A DNA stretch of 64,000 nt from Myotis daubentonii (taxonomy: Eukaryota > Chordata > Mammalia > Chiroptera > Vespertilionidae), in the NCBI RefSeq assembly GCF_963259705.1, contig NC_081840.1:145673549-145737548 (forward strand). The letters are read 5' to 3'. How positions within the stretch are numbered: position 1 is the first letter of the stretch; each line of letters starts with the position of its first letter. The notes under the pieces were generated by a model. It had not been told where the DNA came from and ran no database searches. It saw nothing but the letters and a program-made list of their open reading frames with translations. The translations under genes were made by a program, and so were the position numbers. Of this stretch, positions 57,168 to 64,000 are shown piece after piece.

Positions 57168-57515
57168 CTAGAGGTCTAGTGCATGAAATTCGTGCACGGG
57201 TAAGATCTCTAGGCCTGGCCAGCGATCAGGGCTGATCTGTGGGGCAACTGGCTGGGTGATGGGGTGGGGGGCGGCCCTTCTGGCACCTGCCTTGGGCAGC
57301 CTGGCACCGCCCACTCGCTGACCCTGCTTCCCACCACCGGTTGCCTCCCTCTGCGGGGTGACCGGCGAGGCAATGGGGGGACCCCTGCTCACACCTGTCT
57401 TGGCTTGCCTGTGGGCTGGGGGCAGCTCATTCATTGAGCATCTGCCCCCTGGTGGTCAGTGTGTGTCATAATGACTGGTTGGTCAATTTGCATATTTGGC
57501 TTTTATTATATAGGA
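57168..57515 (-). mobile_element. HeliBat-type Helitron in GSTCD intron 1
   Basis: The minus-strand 5' end is TCCTATATAATAAAAGCC at 57515. The 3' end has hairpin GTGCACGAATTTCATGCAC, then CTAG at 57168. It keeps one full CTCF-like arm (ctgccccctggtggtca, 57442-57458) and a worn second arm. Confidence 0.9.
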
Positions 57516-57627
57516 TAATGTATCTATTATGTAATATTTAGTTGCTATAGATCCAGACTTGATTTTTAAGCATAAAACTTTAAGATTTTTTTTTTTTGCT
57601 TCTGGAGAATTGTGCTTATTTTCAATA

Positions 57628-57630
<3 letters not shown>

Positions 57631-57675
<45 letters not shown>
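57631..57675. repeat. (CT)n microsatellite
   Basis: About 22 CT units; makes an RE-repeat ORF on the minus strand that is not a gene. Confidence 0.95.
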
Positions 57676-57680
<5 letters not shown>

Positions 57681-58814
57681 TGTTAGATAAGAAAACACCT
57701 ATAAAACTCATTTCCCTTTTCATATGTGAAATTTTTCAATTTATCAACACTAAGATATATTAATTAGAATGAGAATGCAAAAAAAGTCTAAATGCCTACA
57801 ATATTAAAATTATGGCTACTTTGTTTAAACTATCTTTGAAAATTTCCAAGTAATGAAACCAAGGCTTAAGCATTTTTTTTAACTTCTTTATTCCCCCTGC
57901 AACATTCCCAAGTGAACTGGCATGTCCAGAGAAGAGATGCACACTCCATCTCTCTGTTCAGCTCCTAAAGTTCATGGTTTTGTGTGCGGCTTTCTCACTT
58001 CATTTCAGGAATGTAATATGGAGTAAACAAGGGCTGGGTCCCAGAAGCTCTGGGGACCCAGGAGACGATTCTACAGAACCTACCTACCTCTTTAAAGCTC
58101 ATGACACAAGATTAATGAACAAAGGAATTTTCTAGATAGACATGGAGAAGGAAAAGAAGAATTTCTTTGCCTATGGTATTTGCAAACTTCAAGCATGTTG
58201 AAAAATTAAAGGCACAGTACAAGCCCAAAACATAAAATTTGTACAAGTTTGTTAATACTAAATATTTATTTTAGGAATTACATTAGTACTTTAGGAGGAG
58301 AAATTGCCCGAGGAGAGTAATTTTTTTTTAACTCCGAGATCATTAAGTAACATTTTTAATTCCCTAGGAAGAAAACATCAACATCTGTATTGGAAAAAAT
58401 AAATTTTGTTAAGACTCAATAGTGCTTTGCATTTTCTCTCAGGCATCTCATTAATTTTTAGATATCTCCATGGTTAGATTATTACTATTCTATCTCATTG
58501 ACATTTAGCATTTATAAGTGCTTATGGAGAGAATAGTCTATATAACAGGTAAAAGTCTGTTCTCAAGGTTCTTTTGTGCCTTAGAATTGGCAAATATACA
58601 TGAACCTTAATTTTTTAAAAAATTTCTACATTTCCTAAATCAAAAACTGTAACATAGCACAACATTGCTTTCCAGATTTTTTTTGTTTGTTTAAGTATTA
58701 GGACTGGTCTCATAATTACTGTTTCCTAGATTGCTGGGCAAATGAAATCCATTATGTTTTATTTCAAATCTGGTTCTTGAAGCACTAAGGGACCTTTTTA
58801 AAAAAACATATTCT
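57676..58814. other. GSTCD intron 1, no gene seen
   Basis: AT-rich. No recognised mobile element or coding sequence. Confidence 0.4.
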
Positions 58815-59060
58815 GCCAAACCGGTTTGGCTCAGTGGATGGAGCGTCGGCCTGCAGACTGAAGGGTCCCAGGTTCGATTCCGGTCAAGGGCATGTGCCTT
58901 GGTTGAGGGCACATCCCCAGTGGGGAGTGTGCAGGAGGCAGCTGGTCGATGTTTCTCTCTCATTGATGTTTCTAACTCTCTATCCCTCTCCCTTCCTCTC
59001 TGTAAGAATCAATAAAATATATTTTTTTAAAAAAGGAAAAAAAAAACAAAAAAAACCCCC
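58815..59060 (+). mobile_element. Ves SINE, young
   Basis: Head aaccggtttggctcagtgga; ggttcgattccggtcaagg; tail aatcaataaaatatat, then A-rich. Target duplication ACATATTCT at 58806-58814 and 59061-59069. Confidence 0.94.
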
Positions 59061-60163
59061 ACATATTCTTATTGTTGATAGTATTACAGATATCACCTCC
59101 CATTTTCTCTGCCTATACTCCCCTCCTCTCAGTCCCCATCCCCCCACCCTATGCACTTAGGGATCTTCTTTATAGTAACCCACTGTCAGAAGAAGTTAAA
59201 AGGATTGGCAAATTAGTCAGCAATAGATTTGTAGGGACAAATTCTTCAGAGACTGTCCATTTCCTAGAAAATGGTTTCTTTTGCCTGTGGGCTTTAATAC
59301 TCTTTTTTATATAAATCAGCTCTAGATTTAAAAAAAAAAAGTAATTCAGCTCAGGGAAAAATGGTTTCCATGGGCTAAAAAGTAGTTGCTTTTATATTAC
59401 ATGAAATAATTTTTCTAGCCTAAATAACCTTTTAAAGAAGTAGCAAACCATGGTGCATATGTGTTACGTTTTAATAAAAGAAATATAAAACAGCATCAGA
59501 GATTATTTGCATTATTAAGTGGTTTTCTGAAACAGTATCTTAGTAACTATGTACATTTGTTATAATGGGTTATTATTTCTTTATTAAAAAAGTTGAGAAC
59601 CAAAAGCTTAAAGTGTATTTAACTATTCTGCTTTTGATTTTAAAAAACGGAATTTAGAACATTAAAGGAAATTTAGTATGTTGAAGGTTTCTTAAAATTT
59701 AGGGTATGTTAATATTTCCAATACACTCAACAGAGGTGCATGTGTACTTTTTAAGGGCCTTTAAAATAAATTTCCTCTAATAATACTGTCTTCCTATTAC
59801 TACGTGCTTCCATGGTGAATGCTTTCAAAGAGTGCCATCTAGTGTTAATTTTTGAATTGTGATTTATGGACAAGAGCATGGGGAATTTTAGACCTAGGAA
59901 ATGTGTAAATCAAACAAAAAGTTACAATTGACAAAAGTCTTAGACTATGACTTGAAAATACCATCAATAATTAGACCTCAAAATTGTGTATGTTTGCATC
60001 TTTAAAAGCGAGTGTGTAGATTCATCCATGCATTCATTCAACAAATATTTCTTGATTCTATATATAATATATATAAAGTTGGGCCCTGTTTTAGGCATAG
60101 GAGTGAACAAAACAAAATTTCTAATTATGGAACATTTTAGTTTGGACAGACAAAATAAATATA

Positions 60164-60284
60164 AGGTGCCCCCAAAATGTTTACACACACTGAATAATTC
60201 TAAATGCAGTGTTTATTAAAATATATTTCATTTTCAAAATTGAGCTATTAGCTATTATAGTGTGTATACATTTTTAGGGGACAC
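60164..60284. mobile_element. Mariner-type MITE, about 120 bp
   Basis: The ends AGGTGCCCCCAAAATGTTTA and TACATTTTTAGGGGACAC are inverted repeats flanked by TA on both sides. A second small mariner-type family, different from 47813-47937. Confidence 0.7.
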
Positions 60285-60289
60285 TATAG

Positions 60290-61141
60290 ATAGCATGTTG
60301 CAACAGTGATGAGAGCTATGAAGAAAAGCATAGAAGGATAGAAGGCTTTATTTTTTTCAGGGAGGGTGGGTGTTGGGGTTCCAGATTTAAATATACTGGT
60401 AGTAGCCAGGGAAGATCTCAGAAGTTCATATTTGAGTAAATGTCTGAAGGAGATGAGGGAGTGTTCCAGGCACTGGAATCATCAAGTGTAAAGGCCTTGA
60501 GGTGGGAATGTACCTAATATCTAACAAGGCACTTTGGCTGAAGCAGTGAGCAATGGGGAGAGTTGCTATGAACTCAGAGACAAAAAAAGATTAGGTCAAG
60601 AGATCTTTGTACACCATTCTAGAAACTTTGCCTTTTCTCTGAGTAGGATAGGAAGATATTGGAAGGTTTGAGCAGAGTAGTGACATAATCTTACTTTATT
60701 TTTGACAGGATCACTTTGGCTGCTATGTTGAGAAGAGACTAGAGGGGGAGGTAGGATGGGAAGCAATGTTAGGAAGCAAATGCTATAATTAATAAGAGGG
60801 GTGATGGATTAGTTGCACACCCCCTACTAGAAATAAGCCCACAACTTGGGCATGTGCCCTGACCAGGAATCAAACAATGATCTCCAGTTCAGAGGTTGAT
60901 GCTCAACCACTGAGCCACACCAGCTGGGCCAAAATAACTTTTTAATGGACTGGTTATGGAAGTGTGAAAGAAAAGAGAATTAACAATGACTCCCAGGTTT
61001 TGGCATAAGCAGCTAGAAGGATGGTGTTCTGTTATCTGAGACAGAAAAGATACATGAGGAACAGATTTGGGGGTGGGGAAAACAAGGAACTTGATTTTGG
61101 ATATGTTAACTTTGAGCTATCTCAGTTACCAACATCTAAAT
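60290..61141 (+). mobile_element. Ancient mammalian repeat, second copy, with insertions
   Basis: Shares with 54061-54760 text of the type gtaaaggccttgaggtggg ... gacaggatcactttggctgct. Interrupted by a SINE remnant at 60817 and by the hAT MITE at 61142. Confidence 0.5.
60817..60930 (-). mobile_element. Ves-like SINE, head fragment
   Basis: Antisense head only: catgtgccctgaccaggaat to accactgagccacaccagct and gggcc. The tail half is missing. Confidence 0.75.
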
Positions 61142-61438
61142 CAGCGGTTCTCAACCTGTGGGTGGCGACCCCTTTGGAGGTCGAACGACCCTTTCACAGG
61201 GGTCGCCTAAGACCATCGGAAAACACATATATAATTACATATTGTTTCACTATACTTTAATCATGTTCAGTTTGTAACAATGAAAATACATCCTGCATAT
61301 CAGATTTTACATTACGATTCATAACAGTAGTAAAATTACAGTTATGAAGTAGCAACGAAAATAATTTTATGGTTGGGGGTCACCATAACGAGGAACTGTA
61401 TTAAAGGGTCGCAGCATTAGGAAGGTTGAGAACCACTA
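61142..61438 (+). mobile_element. Non-autonomous hAT MITE
   Basis: The ends CAGCGGTTCTCAACC and GGTTGAGAACCACTA are inverted repeats with one change at each end. Perfect 8-bp duplication ATCTAAAT at 61134-61141 and 61439-61446. Same family as 20172 and 24840. Confidence 0.94.
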
Positions 61439-61804
61439 ATCTAAATTATGGGGAAATTCAATTTTTTCTCTCTTGTGATTCAGCATGCAATAGCTTACCA
61501 CATAACAAAACCCACTTATTTTGGGAGAATCCATTTCTCCTGAGGAAATAAATATATCCCCCTTGATTATTATGTCCTAGGGTCATAAATCAGAAACAGT
61601 GTGGAGGACCAGCACTGTCAAAGCGTCTCAAGGCTATCAGCCCCAGACAACTTTCAGTATTCTTGGGAATTTCATATTTTCCATTCTATTCATGTCTTGT
61701 CCTCACCTGTAGTGAAACCTCAGAATACTTGGTGGGGAGGGCTCTATGGCAAAACACCTGAGCATGCTCATTTTATTTATTTATTTGCTTGTTAATCCTC
61801 ACTA

Positions 61805-62050
61805 GACGATACTTTTTCCATTGATTTTTCTTGAGAGAGTGGAAGTGAGGGGAAGAGACAGAGAGAAAGAAACAGGGATGTGAAAGACACATTGATTGGT
61901 TGCCTCCCACACAGGCTCTGGCAGGGGCCAGAATGAGCCTGCAACTAAGGCATGTGCCCCCCCAAACAATCGGGAATTGGGAATTGGAATCGAACCTGGG
62001 ACCCTTTAGTTCACTGGCCGATGCTCTAAGCACCTTGCACCAGCCAGGCC
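61805..62050 (-). mobile_element. Diverged Ves-like SINE
   Basis: Antisense: tttttccattgatttttctt, gagagagtggaagtgagggg, to cgaacctgggaccctttagt and caccagccaggcc. It contains a small duplicated block (gggaattgggaattgg). Confidence 0.85.
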
Positions 62051-62290
62051 GAGTTTGCTCATTATAAAGGAGCTCGGTATAAAATCATCCCAAAGATTAG
62101 TTAATAGCACAGGTGGAAATATTTGTTTTGGAAGCCGTGTATTCAATCCAGGAATAAATTCATGTAGAATCTTTTCTATCACAAATCCTTGCTGATTTTT
62201 AGAACATGCTTTAAAAATTTCATCTTTTAGCTTCTAAATTATTATATTCTAAGGCCTATAACCACTTCCATTTATGCTTCAGGTGAACCA

Positions 62291-62317
62291 ATGAAAGAAG
62301 AAAATGAAAGGCATTAA
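62291..62317 (+). promoter_or_regulatory. Upstream ORF overlapping the GSTCD start
   Basis: ATG at 62291 reads MKEENERH then TAA, in the +1 frame, and overlaps the main ATG at 62304. The context of the uORF ATG is weak (C at -3) and that of the main ATG is better (A at -3), so leaky scanning is likely. Regulatory effect is inference. Confidence 0.5.
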
Positions 62318-62723
62318 GAAAAGTCTTACAGAAGAATATCTGTACCTGGACTTTTCTCACCAAATAGAAGGATGCATTTTTCCACTTCATACATCTGTAA
62401 CTTTATTTTTGTTATCATACTGTGACTGCAAAATCTTTAAAGTTTACTTAGTACTCACAAGAGAAAGTACAGATGTTTCACTACTTAAAAATGTACTGTC
62501 ACAGGATGTCCAAGTACAGATTATTTCAAAGCAAGAGCTTCCACCGATAGTCCAGAATTGCTGCTTACCTGCAGTAGTAGAAAGACCAGACAATTTCTGT
62601 AGAGCAGGACTTGCTGTTGTACTGAGACACATAATCCAGAAATCATATGAAGCAGACCCCTCGAAGAAGGAAGTTTTGGAACTTCTGGGTTTTAAAAAGA
62701 CTTGCTTGAAAGCCTGTGCTGAG
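62304..62723 (+). CDS. GSTCD: GSTCD first coding exon
   Basis: The acceptor is tatgcttcag before 62283. The ATG at 62304 is preceded by 21 non-coding bases. 140 codons end LKACAE, then donor GAG|gtaagt. Confidence 0.95.
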
Positions 62724-63809
62724 GTAAGTATAATGTCTCTCTTCTGTTATTAAAGCCATATAGAAATTACACATTCACTTAGACATTTAACTTTCTACTG
62801 GAAATTAGAACTTCATTTCGTTAAAAAAAACCTACACTAACCAAAGAAATAAAGTAGCCCATCACGTATGCCAATAATTCAGCGCAGTATTGAAAAAATA
62901 TGAATTTAAGATTTAATGAATGAGGCTTGGAGATATTATTTTAGAGCATTACTTCTTTTTTCTTAATCTTTTAATTACATTGAGAATTTTTAAAGGGAAC
63001 TTTTACATATGAACAGGAGTTTAAGTAGCAATGCTTTGGGAACCCACCTTTTTTTGGGTGGTGGTATACTTTAAAAGCTTTGGGAAGTAAGGATTTATTT
63101 AGTAAGAGGATCCAGGTGGAGAGCATATATTCCAGATACATGAATGCTAAACCTTCAATGTTTGATGTTATCACTTCTGAAGTACTATAAATATGTCTTC
63201 ATATAGCATAATAGCGTAGCCCAAGAATGGTTCACATCAAGACAAATTCGCTAAACCAGCTTTATTTCCCAATGAAAAGTTACTTTCCTTTAAGCTATGT
63301 TGAAAATAAAGAATTATTTCATTTCTTGTTTTGCTTTGTAGGTTAGTCAGTGGACCAGGCTATGTGAACTCACCATCCCTTTAGCTATTGAGAATTTTCT
63401 CAAAGAATCCTCTGACCGGCGCCCAAGCATCCCTGCAGAAATACTGCAGCTGGAGAAGAAGCTTAGTGAGCCTGTTAGAGTGCACAACGATGACAAGCTC
63501 CGTCGGCAGAAGCTGAAGCAACAGAAGGCTGCCAGAGTGGGGCCTTCCGGTGTCAAGGAAAAAACGAAGAGCAAGGCCCAGAGACAGGAAACATCTGAGG
63601 AGTTGGACCCTTCGTCCAAGAGCCTGGAACTGAAAGTGGCATTCTCAAAGCTCACAGTACAGGAAGAAGCAGCTGCCGCCCCCAGGGAACCGGCTCACAT
63701 AAGAAAAGCAAAGGCCTCTGACCTTCCGCCTCTGGAGCATGTGTTTGCGGAGGGCCTTTACTTCACTTTGACAGACATCGTGCTCTTGCCCTGTGTCCAT
63801 CACTTTTTG
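62304..63809 (+). CDS. GSTCD: GSTCD, first two coding exons (partial gene)
   Basis: Glutathione S-transferase C-terminal domain-containing protein, a cytoplasmic protein of about 633 residues with a GST-C-like region and a methyltransferase-like C-terminal part; its biochemical role is not settled. Seen: exons 62283-62723 (coding from 62304) and 63342-63809, both phase 0 at their ends, giving 296 residues. The start reads MKGIKKSLTEEYLYLDFSHQ. The second exon has a Lys-rich linker (KLRRQKLKQQKAAR) and then AKASDLPPLEHVFAEGLYFT, LTDIVLLPCVHHFL, the beginning of the GST-C helices. The rest lies beyond 64000. Shares its promoter with INTS12. Confidence 0.95.
63342..63809 (+). CDS. GSTCD: GSTCD second coding exon
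   Basis: The acceptor is ttttgctttgtag. 156 codons from VSQWTRLCELTIPLAIENFL to LLPCVHHFL, donor TTG|gtaaga. The exon is more GC-rich than the flanking introns. Confidence 0.95.
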
Positions 63810-63839
63810 GTAAGATTGATCTGGAGTGGGTACATTACT

Positions 63840-64000
63840 GTGAGATCAGTGTATAAAATTGCTTAAGTTTGAATCCCAATTCCACTTCTTATTATCGTTA
63901 TGCTCCTGGGCAAATTATTAATATCTGTCTCCATTCTCTAATCTGTAAAATAGGGCTAATATAATAATAGTACCTATCTAATAGGACGAGTGTGAGGAAT
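63840..64000 (+). mobile_element. MIR SINE running off the window
   Basis: Sense MIR text: gtttgaatcccaattccact, then ctctaatctgtaaaataggg and taatagtacctatc. Cut by the window end. Confidence 0.75.

Overview
This window is nuclear DNA from a vesper bat (family Vespertilionidae). The gene order ARHGEF38 > / < INTS12 / GSTCD > is that of human 4q24. The lineage call rests on the repeats: tRNA-derived Ves SINEs, many non-autonomous HeliBat-type Helitrons (5' end TC-TATAnTAAAAG, 3' hairpin plus GGCCTCTAG), and fresh hAT, piggyBac-like and mariner-like MITEs. Genus cannot be told from sequence alone. There is no bacterial or viral gene content.

Layout. (1) 1-16700, plus strand: the last five coding exons of ARHGEF38 (end of the BAR region, linker, two SH3 domains), with all splice phases consistent. 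The introns carry an intact-reading intronless copy of SNRPC (U1 snRNP protein C) at 263-712 on the minus strand and a dense set of Helitrons, including a head-to-tail run of three at 2527-4453. (2) 16701-26096: the ARHGEF38 3' side and intergenic DNA, rich in DNA transposons (HeliBats, three hAT MITEs with perfect 8-bp duplications, a fourth hAT MITE at 24840, Tigger fossils) and a second Helitron run at about 21600-23426. (3) 26097-50260, minus strand: all of INTS12. Six coding exons give exactly 462 codons, with a PHD finger and a poly(A) signal just after the stop. (4) about 49640-50720: a CpG island that serves as a shared divergent promoter for INTS12 and GSTCD, with a palindromic ETS-CRE-ETS motif at its centre. 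(5) 50300-64000, plus strand: GSTCD 5' exon, a long first intron, and the first two coding exons (296 residues). The gene runs off the right edge.

How the genes relate. INTS12 is a subunit of Integrator (snRNA 3'-end processing and promoter-proximal Pol II control), ARHGEF38 is a Rho-GEF/BAR/SH3 scaffold, and GSTCD is a GST-C-domain protein. INTS12 and GSTCD share a promoter, but no common pathway is visible.

No new multi-gene system is visible. The most interesting signals concern transposons. A Helitron pair with an identical internal junction occurs at two loci in opposite orientation. A perfect 17-bp inverted pair of CTCF-like motifs is carried inside HeliBats. Intronic HeliBats lie mostly antisense to the host gene, which may relate to a sense-strand AATAAA in their 5' end. 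A piggyBac-like element sits inside an RTE LINE fossil, and a direct duplication of about 160 bp brackets one in-frame INTS12 exon.
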